DNA of 64,000 nt. Source: Vandiemenella viatica. Lineage: Eukaryota > Arthropoda > Insecta > Orthoptera > Morabidae. The DNA is taken from positions 190,854,685-190,918,684 of the forward strand of contig CM061914.1 of assembly GCA_031002005.1 (NCBI GenBank). Direction: 5' to 3'. This document shows positions 35,235 through 47,062 of this stretch, in pieces (position 1 is the stretch's first letter; every line of letters begins with the position of its first letter). A model generated the notes under the pieces. It was not told where the DNA came from. It searched no databases and was given only the letters and a program-made list of their open reading frames with translations. Position numbers and translations under genes: made by a program.

Positions 35235-35362
35235 GTGGTGGTCCATGAATGAATTATGTCAAAAGCACAATAGCACTAGCGAATAGAGCCTTAACGAAGA
35301 AGATACGTCTTTTAATTAGGAATATCGATTTAAGACTCAGAAAGAACTTTCGAAAACTCTAA
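35235..35362 (+). pseudogene. LINE-C fragment
   Basis: About 110 bp match LINE-C over 'AGCACAATAGCACTAGCGAA' to 'AAGAACTTTCGAAAACTCTA'. Both ends truncated. Confidence 0.7.
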
Positions 35363-35394
35363 GTATGCAGTATAACACTTCATTGTAGATTTTT

Positions 35395-36890
35395 TATAAA
35401 TTTAATTCAATGTTAATTGCGATACAGCCCACATGTCCAGTGGAAATTTCCCTACCCCCTCCCCCCTCCTTCACGTTTCTTGATTTTTCACCACACACCT
35501 ATCCCTGTTCTTTAGGAATTCTAACTTAAAATTTGTTCAGTATTTTTAATAAACTGCCCACTATTTTCCTTGTAATTCATTCTAATTGCTGATTCCCCTA
35601 ACTACAAAATAAAATTTTTCCACTCCCTTTCGCATAAAATGGTTATGATCATGTATTTCCTTCCACTTACTACTCGTAATCCTTCTAACAATATCCAACT
35701 GCGCATTATGGCGACTATAAGCCTTGAGAGAACCAAACACTCTCTTCACCCTCCTCATTTTTTTCCAATAACTCCCATCCCAACTCCTTCGTCATATCAG
35801 TTTTATAGTAATTTCCGCCAAAACAAGTTACTCTCTTTTGTGCACCCCTGCAACTCCTGTATTTGAAATTAAAAATGTGAGTCCAACATTTCACTGTTGT
35901 ATTGATGCAGAGGTCTGACCAAAGTTGTGTAACCCAATACCCTCACATTCCTGCTGCATCGCTTCACTGTCCCTGTCAATAAATGAAGACCTTTGAAACC
36001 TTTTCCTACCATCCACCTAATGGGTTTTTTTGTCCCGCCCCCAATTTGAGTTCACTGTGACACGTACACCATATATTTACACACAAGATCTTCAACAAGC
36101 AATTACTTCCTTATAATACTTAATTTATGCCAGTTAACCCCAGTAACCCTGCGAATGCCTTGACCCATCGGAAGAAGATCGCTCAAGGCCGTGCGACCTG
36201 CACAAGACTGAATTCATGACTATAAGAGGCCACATCATTAAATAATCGATCTGACTGATAATGATGATGATGAGTACCAAGGGCGTATCCAGGATCGGAG
36301 CTAGAGGGGGGCCAAGATTTGAACTGGGGGGGGGGGCAACTCATATTGGTTTCGTGGAAGTATAACATGACGATTTATTACAAAATGAAACTCAATCCTA
36401 TTGACGAAACTATTTTTATTATTGATTAACATAGTAATCCAACCACTTAATCAAGGACGTACTATGTAGTTAATTAAGATCATAACTCAGTTATAGTTTT
36501 TTATGTAAACATTAACCGTCTCGGATTCCTAGAAAATTTTTCAGTAACTTTGTTTCTCAATATCTCACGGTGTTCTTTCACCAAATTTCGATGCACACTC
36601 ATCAGGCCTAATCCAGTCAATCTTTTCTCTCCCATAGTGCTCTTGAGCCAGTTCTTCACTCGTCGAAGCATACTGAAGGCAACTTGATTTATCTTATAGG
36701 GGGAAAGGGCGGGCAGCAACACCCCCCTGCCCCTCGTTAGATACGCCCATGATGAGTACTTAATTTTCTATAATCGTATAAAATAGTTACTTATTTATCT
36801 CTGTACCCAGTAAGCTGTATCTTCTTGGCATTTATTTTCATTCCATGTTTAATTACCGACGAAGGTGACTTGTTCAGACCCTAGACTTTA
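35395..36890 (-). pseudogene. Decayed LINE-A copy interrupted by a hAT derivative
   Basis: 35395-36180 and 36765-36890 align with antisense LINE-A: the 3' UTR near 35440-35560, 'post-RT' around 35700-35960 and the segment just after the RT palm near 36060-36130 and 36790-36870. The element at 36278-36751 was inserted into this region. Confidence 0.65.
36278..36751. mobile_element. Compact hAT derivative with intact ends
   Basis: 474 bp with inverted ends 'CAAGGGCGTATCC' and (complement) 'CATGGGCGTATCT' and a perfect 8-bp target duplication ATGAGTAC (36270-36277 and 36752-36759). The inside retains a minus-strand hAT dimerisation-domain exon ('MLRRVKNWLKSTMGEKRLTG', 36500-36690) but nothing else of the transposase. 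It looks like an internal-deletion derivative. Confidence 0.9.
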
Positions 36891-36896
36891 GGAATG

Positions 36897-37145
36897 ACCG
36901 AGAGTGGTGGTGTAACGGCTAGCGTTCTGGCCTCGCATTCGGGAGGACGGCGGTTCGAATCCCCGACCGGGCATCCAGATTTGGGTTTTCCATGGTTTCC
37001 AAAATCATTCCAGGCAAATGCCGGGATGCTTCCTTCAAAAGGCCATGGCCGAATTCCTTCCAATTCCTTGCCCCCATCCTTTCTGGTCTCTATGTCTCTA
37101 AAGACCTCGCTGTTAGAGAGACGTTAAGCTGATAAAAAAAAAAAA
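36897..37145 (+). mobile_element. S1a SINE, full length with target duplication
   Basis: Starts 'ACCGAGAGTGGTGGTGTAAC' (A-box region) with B box 'GGTTCGAATCCCCG' at about 36953, body, terminal hairpin and A tail. A 12-bp target duplication ACTTTAGGAATG occurs at 36885-36896 and 37146-37157, so the insertion is intact. Confidence 0.95.
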
Positions 37146-37245
37146 ACTTTAGGAATGGTTCGGATTCGACGTTAAACTGTAGGTTCCCTGTACCTGGTAG
37201 CACTACCGGGTTAGGTTAAGGCGGCTAAGACAGGGGCGGAATGCA

Positions 37246-37491
37246 TAGCCTTTTTGTTTTTACTTATAGCTTTACGCCACGTCGACGTCGAGGTCATTAG
37301 AGGCGGGATGCGACTGGGGACAAGGAACTGGAAGGAATTCGGGCATGGCTTTTTGAGAGAACCATCCCGATATTCGCTTGGAGTGATTTGGGGAAACCAT
37401 GGAAAACCCAAATCTGGATGCCCGGACGGGGATTCGAACCGCCGTCCTCCCGAATGCGAAGCCAGAGCGTTAACCACTCACCCACCACGCT
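37246..37491 (-). mobile_element. S1b SINE, full length
   Basis: Tail complement 'TTTACGCCACGTCGACGTCG' first, then body, B-box complement 'GGATTCGAACC' near 37430 and the head end near 37491. Confidence 0.9.
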
Positions 37492-37619
37492 AGATATTCG
37501 TAGTCAATAGAAACCCTGTCACCAGGTCATTACGGCCACACGGAATTATTATTATTAATAATATTCAGAAAGGAAAAGTGGTGGTTAGTTGCGTGATGCC
37601 ATTGCGTGTAGTTTGCTTG

Positions 37620-38065
37620 CGTGAAACATGACAGAGCTTATAGCCCCTCGCCCCCGCGCCCTGGTCGATACCGTGGTCGAACGCTGAACACGCGGCTCGT
37701 GTTACACGCCGTAACGAGCCGGAATCGAGCGATCGACCACGCGTGTCGACTCCGCGAGCGCCCGACAGTAATTGCTTGCGGGGCAATCGCGTGCGGACAG
37801 CGATACAGGGCGGCGCCTGGTCAACGGCGCGCGGTCGATAGTCGCGTGTCAGCAGTCGACGCGGACGTGCCGTGTTTGCTCAGCCGGGTCCGCTACAGGC
37901 GGCTGGCAGGGCGAGGCAAACGCGTCCGAACGAGGCAGCTCACGAACGGGTCCGAGGCGAGACGAGGCAGAACGAATGCCTCACCCTGTACACTTTGTTT
38001 TGCACGACCTATTCCGTGGTTGCCGGTGCTCAGCAACATCCAACCACCTCACATCAGAACTTAAC
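37620..38065. other. GC/CpG-rich unique-looking island
   Basis: The richest CpG stretch in this part of the window. Plus-strand ORFs of 111-147 codons are Arg-rich and lack domains, as expected for chance ORFs in CpG-rich DNA. No convincing splice pair was found. Confidence 0.3.
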
Positions 38066-38124
38066 TGCCGAAATTATGAAAATAAATTAACTTTGATTTT
38101 AAAATAATACGATTGCGAATATAT

Positions 38125-38335
38125 GATATTTTGTAAGCATCATTATTATTATAAGAATAATAGTAAACGCAATAATAATTACTCATTATGTTTCAATTTT
38201 TCGCTCAAAAAAATGTCTACAGTGGTACTAAATCTAATATGGGGATATATTGTTTTATATGCGGCCCGCGGAGTTATGATGCATTACCAAAGTGGCCCAC
38301 TAGATTATTTGGATTGGCCACCCCTGGCTTTAAAC
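38125..38335 (-). mobile_element. hAT-type MITE, partial
   Basis: Reverse copy of the 50050 family: ends at 'TTGGCCACCCCTGGC' (38317-38331) and includes 'GCGGCCCGCGGAGTTATGAT'. The other end is lost. Confidence 0.8.
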
Positions 38336-38339
38336 GATG

Positions 38340-39790
38340 ACTTGAGTGCCACGAACGAGGGAGGCAGTCGCACGACTGCAAATATCCGGCCACATAGCAC
38401 GCGAGGCAATTCCGTATTCTCTTTGAAGTACACATTCGGGACGGATGTGGTGCGAACCGCCTCGGATAGTTCGGCGAACTGCCTCGGATAGTTCGCTAAC
38501 TACCTCGGTTAGTTCGGCGAACTGCCAGAGGCGGTTTGCCGCGCCTCGGCTGCACATACACACTGTTACGCTCGTTGTGCCTCGGACCCGTTCGCGCGTT
38601 GCCTCGTTCTCGCCTTATCTTTTCGTAGCTGTTCGCCCTGTCAGGCTTAACAAATGTCCGCGCCTCGCGCATACATTCCGGCTGCTTCAGATCACAGTCT
38701 CGCAAAATCAGCTGTTAATTCCAAGTTCTCAGTTCGTACCTCGTGAGGTACACAACCTCACATTTTGTGATTTTTACATTAAAAAAGCTATTTTTGTTTA
38801 ATAATTGTAATTGTGTATACTAACTATGAATTTTTAAGTTCCAAGGTCAAAGTACGTCAAGATGGATGTAATGGATCTTTGGAAAATAAAGAACAGTCGA
38901 GATAGAGTTGAAGAAAATATTTGAAAGGAAGAGGACGAGTGGGTTTTGGGAAGAACATGTTTAAGAGAAGAGATGAAACAGAATGGCTCGCTGGAGAAGA
39001 CACAAGAATCCTGGCGGTATTAAGAAGAGGAAAATATTAGTCTGAGGGCAGACGGTTTAGGGTTTTTATGAAGATAGTGGAATATGCCTTTGGAAATGAT
39101 AATTGTTTGTTTAATGAAAAATATAGGAATTATGAGATAAGTAGAAAGTGTTTTATTTGATATTGAGATTGAAATATAGGTATAGACAAAGGAGTTGATT
39201 TAAAGTTTGTATGGTAAGAATTTGATTAATAATGATTTGATTTTCAGCGTGAGTATCGAAATAAAACCAGCAACGGACAAAGAGGGATCAAGGAAATCCT
39301 TACGTACTGGTCTGGTGCAGGAAATATAAGCAAAAGTATTAATTTAAAAGTATGATAAACTAACACTTACATGTGTTCTCTACAAAATAAAAGGTAACGA
39401 TTCAGGGTACGTTACAACCTCAACATCAAGATGTTACTAAATCTTCAAAATTTTAAAGCAGTAACTTCTGAAATTATGACAGAAAAATATTTGCAATCTA
39501 AACATGAATCAGGATGTAATATCTTTACTCCCGGGAAACGCAGTGTGTTTTATTTACTTATACGAGCTTTCTGCTGCCATGCTGCAGCCTTCGGCGGAGA
39601 TACTGTTTTTGTTTACATAACATCGAGCGCCAATCGTCGCAGAGAAATAAAACAAACTGGCAGCAGTCGACCAAACAGCTGGAAGACCTACAACAACAAG
39701 TCATATATCTCCCAACAAATACCTTGAACCTTTTAGCTACGGAAGACCAAGGAGTATGCAAGGCTATTGTAACGTTCATAGAAAACGACC
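38340..39790. other. No recognised gene; short tandem repeats at 38455-38526
   Basis: 38455-38526 has about three units of 'CCTCGGATAGTTCGGCGAAC'. 38880-39060 is purine-rich. ORFs (for example 39431-39727) have no recognisable motif. Confidence 0.4.
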
Positions 39791-39824
39791 AAATAAAAAT
39801 ATAAACAAGTCCGTGTTGGAAGTG

Positions 39825-40255
39825 TGATAAACAATGTACTATTTATCCAAACAGCAAAATACTTTTATTATATTGAAATATTAGCAATTCAGTGTATATG
39901 TTGTTAAGTTTTACTGTTTATAATATACTGCTTTATAATAATATCATACTTTGTTTCTGAAATTCATCAGCTCTAGTAGTTTATAAGTTTGACAAACAAT
40001 GTACTGCTTATCCAAGTAGCAAAACAGTCCCACCATTTTGAAATAAGTTCTATTGTCTATAATATACTATTTTATAATAACCACAAATGTGTATTTTGAA
40101 TGTGATCTCTAGACGTATAGTTATAAACTGTTTTGAAAGATGGTATTATTATATGTAATTCATCAGCTTTAATAAGTCAATGTGTTAATTATGTAACAAG
40201 TTTGTGCTAGCTGTGTCGTCTTGTACCCAAGGGCCAATAATAAAAAAATAAAATA
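39825..40255. repeat. Two-unit repeat and possible LINE tail
   Basis: 'ACAATGTACT.CTTATCCAA.' and 'TATAATATACT.CTTTATAATAA' recur with a spacing of about 170-185 bp (39830 and 39998). The end, 'CCAATAATAAAAAAATAAAA' at 40231, looks like a retroposon 3' tail. Confidence 0.4.
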
Positions 40256-40299
40256 AAATAATATAAACTAATAAAAAAAGTATGCTTCTGTCTTCGTTG

Positions 40300-40690
40300 A
40301 AGTTATGGTATTCTTAGAAATTTCTACTGACTCCTTCACTTGTTATCAAACGTTATGCCTAGTTATTTAGACTTCAAACTTTCAACAAGCAATTCTGACC
40401 CCACCCTATAATCATAATTAACCATTTGCTTTTTATCTGTGTTCCTAATAAGCTGGCGTTTCTTGGCATTAATCTTCATTCGATGTTGACCTACCCATTT
40501 AGATATTCTGTCCAGGTCATACTGTAGCGGTTCATTCACCTGTTTTGATGCTATTGTAAACCGTTATATCATCTGCAAAATACATTGATTCTGACCGTAA
40601 CCCATCAACACAGTCATTCATTAAAATAAAGAACAGCAACAGTACCAATACAGTTTCTGCTTCAGAACAAAAGAGTTTCTGCTTCAGAAC
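40300..40690 (-). pseudogene. LINE-A reverse transcriptase fragment
   Basis: The minus strand includes 'FFILMNDCVDGLRSESMYFADDITVY', whose 'FADDI' is the RT catalytic box, then a region matching 'KINAKK' and the 'NYDYRVGSELLVE' connector seen in other LINE-A copies. It supplies the palm missing from the 3' fragments. Frameshifted and truncated. Confidence 0.75.
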
Positions 40691-40869
40691 CCATTTTACT
40701 CTGTGAAAGAATTTTCTTCTTGGAATTTGGTAACTAATAATGACTGATAAAATAGTATACATGGTGTATGGAAGGGGAAGATGACAAAGTTGTCCATAAT
40801 TACCGAAATGATATATGGTTTTTCTTTGTGTTGAAACTTTTGACAAATTAAGTAATTACACTGTTTACA

Positions 40870-41310
40870 AAATTTCACTCATATATTGTAACTAACATGG
40901 GATAGCATGCACTCAAAAACTGATGTGAAAAATTATCATACTAACAGTTTTTAAGTAATTGACTGCTTATGAGTTGTTGGTAATATAATTGATATTGTTA
41001 ATAGGTGTGTGTACCTGTTCCACATAAATAGCAACTAACATGATATAATATTTAGTTGCAAATTACAGTGAAACTTAACATGGTAACTGGTTGGTAAGAA
41101 AATAACTGGTTATTAGATGCTGGTAACAAGTGTATACACTGTTCCACATAATAAGTATTAATTAACTCGGGATTGTATTTGTAGATTACAGGAGATATTG
41201 GTTATACTAATGGGTTGTAGCTAACTTGTTGTCAATATATAATAATATTATCAATTAAATAGTAATATTGACATTACTAATAAGTGTGTGTACTGTTCCA
41301 CATCACCGAG
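40870..41310. repeat. Imperfect tandem repeat, about 130-150 bp, three units
   Basis: Each unit ends with 'GTGTGTAC.TGTTCCACAT' or a close variant (41005, 41130, 41283) and contains 'AACTAACATG' or 'TAACTTG' words. AT-rich, non-coding. Confidence 0.5.
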
Positions 41311-41617
41311 ATTATTCTCACATGGGATCAAAGTGAACATATCTATCTATCTACCCTGTGGCACTCCCATATTTACTTCCACCTCTTTTGACGATGTATT
41401 TCCTACTCTAACACTTGCTTTCTGGCTTTTAATAACCACTGGTCCACAGCAACCACGCATATTCAGATTTTATCTCGGGCACGTTTTTGATGGCATGGCG
41501 AACTAATGCTGATTTTTTGCTATTGTTTTGTTTATAATGGCGGATATTCATTCCAGCTCGACATTGGTGATGTCCGACAGTTTCGCAGTGATCTTGTAGA
41601 TTCCCGATAGCAAGATA

Positions 41618-41665
41618 CGTTTGCCTGACGAAGATAACTGAACACGTAGTCGAAACGTTGTCATC
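41618..41665 (+). ncRNA. Hammerhead-ribozyme-like core 8
   Basis: CTGACGA (41625-41631) and GAAAC (41652-41656) followed by GTT and GTC. Stem II is weak (GAT/GTC) and stem I only two pairs, so it is probably decayed. Confidence 0.4.
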
Positions 41666-41689
41666 GTTTTATGAAGATATCCGTGAAGA

Positions 41690-43112
41690 CTATGTTGCAA
41701 GAATCAGGAGGTTACAATGAAAGTAGAGAATCACGGGAGGCACACACGAGTTGAAAGAGGCTTCAGACAAGGTTGCTGTCTATCCACATTCGTACTTAAC
41801 TTGTAAATTGCATGACTGTTCTAGTTGTTAGCAGAATAGAGTGACGAAATTAAAAAATTACTGAATGACATGAAAAAAAAAAACCAAAGAAACAAATTCA
41901 ACTAAATTAAAAAGTCTTGAAATGTAGCTCAAAAGATAGCAATAACAGTAGATAATAAAACTACAGAATAATGACAGACACGCATCAGTTGAAAAGGGTT
42001 TGAGGCAACGATTTAGTCTATCCCCGTTAATATTTAACTTGTATGTAGAAGAGGCAATAAAGGAAATGAAAAAAAGATTTCCAAGTGGCAAAAGTGCTCA
42101 AGAAGAAACAATCAGTATGCTACGATTTGCTGATGGTATTGTCTTGTTAGCAGTGAGGGCTGAGAATATTTAGAACATAATGAATATCATGAACAAAATA
42201 CTGAACATTTTGTGCTAAGTATAGACCAAAGTAAGACAAAAGTAATGAAATTTAGCATAAATGATACCAATCAAAGTAGATTAAATATAAAAATAGAAAC
42301 GGATGCGATAGAAGAAGTAAGTGAATTCTGCTACTTGGGAAGCAAAATTACAACCGATAGCTGGAGCAAGAATGATGTTAAAAGCAGAATAGCACTAGCA
42401 AAAAGAGCGTCCATGAAAAAGAAAACTCTTTTAGTTTTAAACATTGATCTAGGAATCAGGAAGAACTTTTTAAAGCTTTATGTGTGGAGGACAGCTCTTT
42501 ATGGTAGCGAAACATGGACTTTAGGAATACCAGAAATAAAGAAAATTGAGGTATTTGAAATGTGGTGTTACAGAAGAATGCTGAAAATTAAGTGGACAGA
42601 CAAAGTAAGAAATGAACGAGTTTTGGAAATGATGGGTGAGAAAAGAAGTTTGTGGAAGAAGCTTACAGGAAGAAGAGACAGGCTGGTAGGTCATATTTTG
42701 AGGCATGCTGGATTGGTTAGTTTGTTAGTGGAGGGAACAGTCGAAGGTAAGAACTGTAGAGGAAGACAGAGATTAGAATATATGAAGCAGATAATTGAGG
42801 ACGTGGGTTGTAAGGGGTATGTAGACATGAAGAGGTTAGCACAGGATAGGAACCAGTCGACAGACTGATGACAGCAAAAAAATAAAAAAAATAAAAAAAT
42901 AAAAAATAATAAAAAAAATAAAAAATAAAAAACTATAGATTTAATATAAAAATGTGATCAGCAGTAACAGGAGAACTAGACGAATTCTGTTACTTAGGAA
43001 GTAAAATTGCAACTGACGACTGAAGGAATCATGTTATAAGCAGAATAGCACTATCTAAAAGAGCCTTCTCGAAAGAGAGAAGTCTTTTAGTTTCTAATAC
43101 TGATCTAGGGCT
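41690..43112 (+). pseudogene. LINE-C (RTE/BovB-like) RT and C-terminal fragments
   Basis: 41980-42180 encodes RT pieces 'KGLRQRFSLSPLIFNLYVEE' and 'MLRFADGIVLL', where the catalytic ADD is ADG. 42212-42868 is an open 218-codon C-terminal domain ('SEFCYLGSKITTDSW', 'GSETWTLGIPEIKK', 'RLVGHILRHAGLV'), ending in the hairpin tail 'CCAGTCGACAGACTGATGAC' and an A-rich region. 41700-41820 repeats the 'RGFRQGCCLS' RT segment, and 42935-43112 repeats part of the C-terminus. At least two further partial copies are therefore joined. Confidence 0.85.
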
Positions 43113-43735
43113 GTAGTGACCCCGTCAGCTGATCCACAAGAGCAGAGAGGGTAAACTTCCACTGGAGCCGTGGACAAGGATCGATCATAAAAGTCGACCA
43201 TTGTTCTGATATGAATATTCATCACAGGTCCCTACTCCAACCCTGACAAGTTTTATGGATGAGTACCTTCAGACATTAATATAGGAATGGAGGTTAAATT
43301 AAAACGGCAGTGGCATATTTACACATTTATTTACATGAGGAACGACTTGAATGTGTAAAAGTTTTAATTGGCTTTGTAACAAAATGGTTACGCGTTCACT
43401 GAATCATTCCACACAGGGCGAGCATGTAACTTATGCGCGCCTCGCAGCCCAAACTAACTGGAATATTGATAATATGTCTACAAGAATATGCCCACATGAA
43501 TATGACCATCCAACTATGCACACACAGCTATCGCAGTAGAGCCCACCTTAGTAATAGACTGGCATCATCTTCTCGATTGCGCGTCGATGTGGTACGTTGA
43601 AAGACTTTCGACAGACCCCTGCCCCCAGGGTTTAAATAAACACTTCCCCTTCCTATAACCACTGTGTGGAGAGGGAAATACTCCTCGCTAACCTGCTGTA
43701 TGGAGTCACTTTACCAGCTCGCAGTAATGACAGGC
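43113..43735. other. No recognisable feature
   Basis: No motif recognised; the 62-codon ORF at 43351 appears random. Confidence 0.4.
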
Positions 43736-43739
43736 GCTT

Positions 43740-44005
43740 GGCAACTGGCGATTTAGGACTTGCTGATTGGCGTGCTACTTCTCAGGTCATAGCGCCTATT
43801 GCTTAACTATTTCATGCTTGCCCACCCTGGATACTGTCCTGTAAAGTTATGAGATATTTCAGGCAAGTCATCGACCTCGATCACTACAGGACTTTGAAAC
43901 CTTCTGTAGACCCAAATCAGGACGACTGGTACGCGAGGACGAGGAATCGAACCCGGTCCCCTCCCCGATCAAGCTCTTTCCCACGCTGCCGAGTTCACTG
44001 TACTT
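43740..44005 (-). mobile_element. Possible second tRNA-derived SINE family
   Basis: On the minus strand 43990-43940 has 'GGACCGGGTTCGATTCCTCG', a good B box, preceded by a tRNA-like stretch near 44000. The body is unrelated to S1. Only one copy is seen here, so the family assignment is tentative. Confidence 0.45.
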
Positions 44006-44261
44006 TATTAAACTTCATATTTTCTTTTCCGCTGTAATAGATTCACTTGGGACATTATGCAGTTTCTTTCCGTCGATTGCATTTCCATTCTTCTCGTTAG
44101 ATTTTTTTTCCAATTCTGTCTAAACGATAATCTGTTTCTTAATACATTTGACCAGTGAATTACTTCCCAGTTTTTCTCTAGCTTTTCCTCTGTTGGTTAT
44201 ACAAATCACCGCGAGATTTTCGTAGTAACGATCCGAGCAGAGTACCCTTCGAAAGTACTGG

Positions 44262-44896
44262 GTGGTTATAATTAAACTTTCCCTATTTAACACGCTATAA
44301 CACGGAAACTAAGTACCATACGAGTACCAAACTTGGTACCATTAATGTCCAGAGTATGGGGTGCATGATTTCCATGCGTCACAGCGCCGCCGTCCAGTTC
44401 CAACTATGGCCACCAGGTGCCGTGATCAGCCATCGTGATTCATAGTCTCACACACCTGGTCGAATTTTCAGCCGATCGTTTCCGAATGCTTGGCCGGCAC
44501 GATCACCTGACCTCACTCCCTGTGTGGCTACCTGAAGGACAGGGTTTACCAGGGGAACATTCACTCGTGTGCTGATCTGAAGCGCAGCATATCAAGAGAG
44601 GTAGCCAGCATACCTACGGACATGCTTCGTTCAGCTGTGCAGAATGCAATCCTACGCTTTCACACTCTTCTGGACACTGATGGTCGCCATATTGAGCCCC
44701 TTTTGTAGCAGTAATGGTACCGGTATGTAATGGTATGATGTACCGTAGCAGCACATTAAGAGTGTTTCAATTGGATTGATTCTGCATTATTTCTCTTCCC
44801 CATGCTCTTGACATTAATACTACCTAGTTTGGTACTCGTACGGTATTTAGTTTCCGCGTTATAACGTGTTAAACAGGGAAAGTTTAATTATAACCA
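44262..44896 (+). mobile_element. Truncated DDE transposon with about 95-bp inverted ends
   Basis: Left 'TGGTTATAATTAAACTTTCC' and its complement at the right end continue as matching arms to about 44360 and 44800. The centre encodes a frameshifted 'AWPARSPDLTPC' (44490-44520) and further downstream 'DLKRSISREVASIPTDML', the C-terminus of a mariner-like DDE transposase that includes the third catalytic Asp context. The N-terminal two thirds are deleted. Confidence 0.8.
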
Positions 44897-45039
44897 TACG
44901 ACAGATTAGCAGTAGATATGGCCATCTATCAATTTAATGTTTATGCATTTAAAAAAATACTAGTAAGGATCGAGGAAATACGTATTTTCTTACTATCTCA
45001 TTGAGCTTCCTCTAATGCTACTAATCGTATTGTGTTGGA

Positions 45040-45475
45040 ATATATCTTTTCAGCCACATTTTGGGTATAATATACAGGAGTTGGAGGGTGTGCAAAGGTA
45101 GTCACCTAGATTTGTTTGTGAAAATTACCGCAGCACGTAATCAGCAACTGATATGATAAAAGAGCTTGATTGGGAGTCATTAGGGAACAGGAGGAGGGTG
45201 AAGAGAGTGCTGGGAATTTGGTACTAAGGCATCGGAAGATATTGGTGGAAGAATTAAGGGAGGTGCATGGAAAGGAAAAGATGAGCATTACCATAACCTG
45301 GCCCTCGATTTCAGGGACTGGGAAAATGTTCTGTTGTGGTTATGGCAGTCAAGGCCTGGAATAAATTACCTAGGGCAGGAAGGCTCAATGTACGGATAAC
45401 ATTGTAAGAATTTGAAATTAAAATTCGTAAACTACAAAAATAGGTGAGTGGAGAAATTCCACGTGAAGATTGGAA
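45040..45475 (+). pseudogene. LINE-A fragment
   Basis: Decayed post-RT region ('CAGGAGTTGGAGGGTGTGCA', 'GATATGATAAAAGAGCTTGA'). Stops throughout. It is followed by a short S1b-tail-like 'CGTCGACGGCGGGGTCATTA' at 45485. Confidence 0.7.
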
Positions 45476-45733
45476 GGATTGGAGTTTAAGGGCGCGTCGA
45501 CGGCGGGGTCATTAGCGCCACGTGAAGAATTTAAGTTAAAGTCATGAAATTGAAATTATGTGTTTATATAAGTTTCAAACGTCACATATGCCCCCGCTCA
45601 GTTAAATTAATGCATGAATATAATTTCTGATAATTCCCATCTGAACCAACGTAAGAGTTACGTGATTACGAAAGCTTCCGCCGTCACTGTATGTATGATC
45701 TTGGTTATCCCGGTTCAGTTCAACTGACAAAGT

Positions 45734-45782
45734 AGTCCTCTGACGATGGCCACAGCATGGTGGCAGAAACGTCAGGTTTTAA
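45734..45782 (+). ncRNA. Hammerhead-ribozyme-like core 9
   Basis: CTGACGA (45740-45746), stem GCCAC-loop-GTGGC, GAAAC (45766-45770), GTC. AGG after GTC pairs with CCT before CTGACGA. It resembles core 3 in flanks ('AATAAATCGACGCG') yet differs in stem II. Confidence 0.6.
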
Positions 45783-46210
45783 TAAATCGACGCGACTCAA
45801 GATGATACATGTAAGAGTAACGTGCTTAAAGTTCATCAGGTATTAAATTTTTAGCTAGGTTGGAATATAGTTTTTGGCACTTGGTCTGTAAGGTCTATTA
45901 CGAATTGCCAATAGCATGAATCAATGGAGACGTAGATGTTATAGGAGGTGTGATAGATGAAATTGCTAGAAAGACGCAGTGTACACCAGACGAATTTGAC
46001 AGGTAAATCAGGTACCCTAATTTTTACGTCCATCTGTTATTTGATTGAAATGCAAATCAAAATATAGCCGCAAGTATTTTTAATTACATTTTTTTAAAAT
46101 TTAAATTTCGTTCATTTGTTTTATAAATAAATTACAATTCATTTCAAAGAGAGACATGTTAACAACATAAAATGTTTAGGTTTCCTATATAAAACTGGCC
46201 ATGAGTATTG
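45783..46210. other. No recognisable feature
   Basis: AT-rich sequence between repeats. Confidence 0.4.
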
Positions 46211-46703
46211 TTTTTTTTTTTTATCTTCTTGACGTCTCTCTAACAGCGAGGTCTTTAGAGACGGGAAAGGCTGGGGGGCAAGGAATGGAAAGGAATTCGG
46301 CCATGGCCTTTTGAAGGAAGCATCCAGGCATTTGCCTGAAGTGATTTGGGATACCATGAAAAAACCGAGCGTGGTGGTGTAACGGATAGCGTTCTGGCCT
46401 CGCATTCGGGAGGACGGCGGTTCGAATCCCCGTCCGGGCATCCAGATTTGGGTTTTCCATGGTTTCCCCTAATCACTCAAGGTGAATGCCGGGATGCTTC
46501 CTTCAAAAGGCCATGGCCGAATTCCTTCTCATTCCTTGCCCCCATCCTTTCCCGTCTCTAAAGACCACGTTGTTAAAAAGGGACGTTAAACTGTTAAAAA
46601 AAAAACCATGAAAAACACAATCTGGATGCCCGGACGGGGATTCGAACCTCCGTCCTCCCGAGTGCGAGGCCAGAACGCTAGCCGTTACACCACCACGCTC
46701 GGT
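46211..46703 (-). mobile_element. S1a SINE interrupted by another S1 SINE
   Basis: The outer copy runs in reverse from its T run and tail hairpin (46211-46260) to the break at 46363, then resumes at 46605 and ends at the head 'ACCGAGCGTGGTGGTGTAAC' (46703). The interruption is a complete plus-strand copy. Confidence 0.95.
46364..46604 (+). mobile_element. S1a SINE nested in a SINE
   Basis: Full-length copy from 'ACCGAGCGTGGTGGTGTAAC' to its A tail. The target duplication ACCATGAAAAA occurs at 46353-46363 and 46605-46615, within the outer SINE. Confidence 0.95.
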
Positions 46704-47062
46704 CCATATGGAGGGGTTACCAGCTGTTAAAGACAAGTAAGAGCGAGAGAGAATTAGCGCACCACACCGTCTGACAGCTGGAAATCCCTACTTGTGGCCA
46801 CTTTTACACAGGCAGCGCAAACGTTTTGTGTTCTTTACATCTTCCTTTTTCAAATGTATAATAATTTATTTAGAAAACAAGTGGACAATTTTTTTTTTTT
46901 TGAAAATTTAATTAAAAGTGTTTACGGCCTTATTTTGATAGGCACCCCGGTAGATTTGAATTTGCTATTAATAATTAAATATAAATTTTTTTATTTCGAT
47001 CAAATAACAGATGGATCTGAAAATCATGCTGCTGGATCTTGTACTCAGAGTGGGTTACGGAC
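46704..47062. other. Tmtc2-like intron 3' of the exon; no feature seen
   Basis: AT-rich. A donor site follows the exon at 47062-47061. No further exon was recognised before the SINE cluster. Confidence 0.5.

Noticed and set aside
36897..37145. tRNA gene (good A and B boxes)
   Set aside because: It is the head of the S1 SINE, present in more than a dozen copies with body, tail and target duplication.
37620..38065. Protein gene in the CpG-rich island (ORFs up to 147 codons)
   Set aside because: Arg-rich overlapping frames without domains or splice support, typical of GC-rich DNA.
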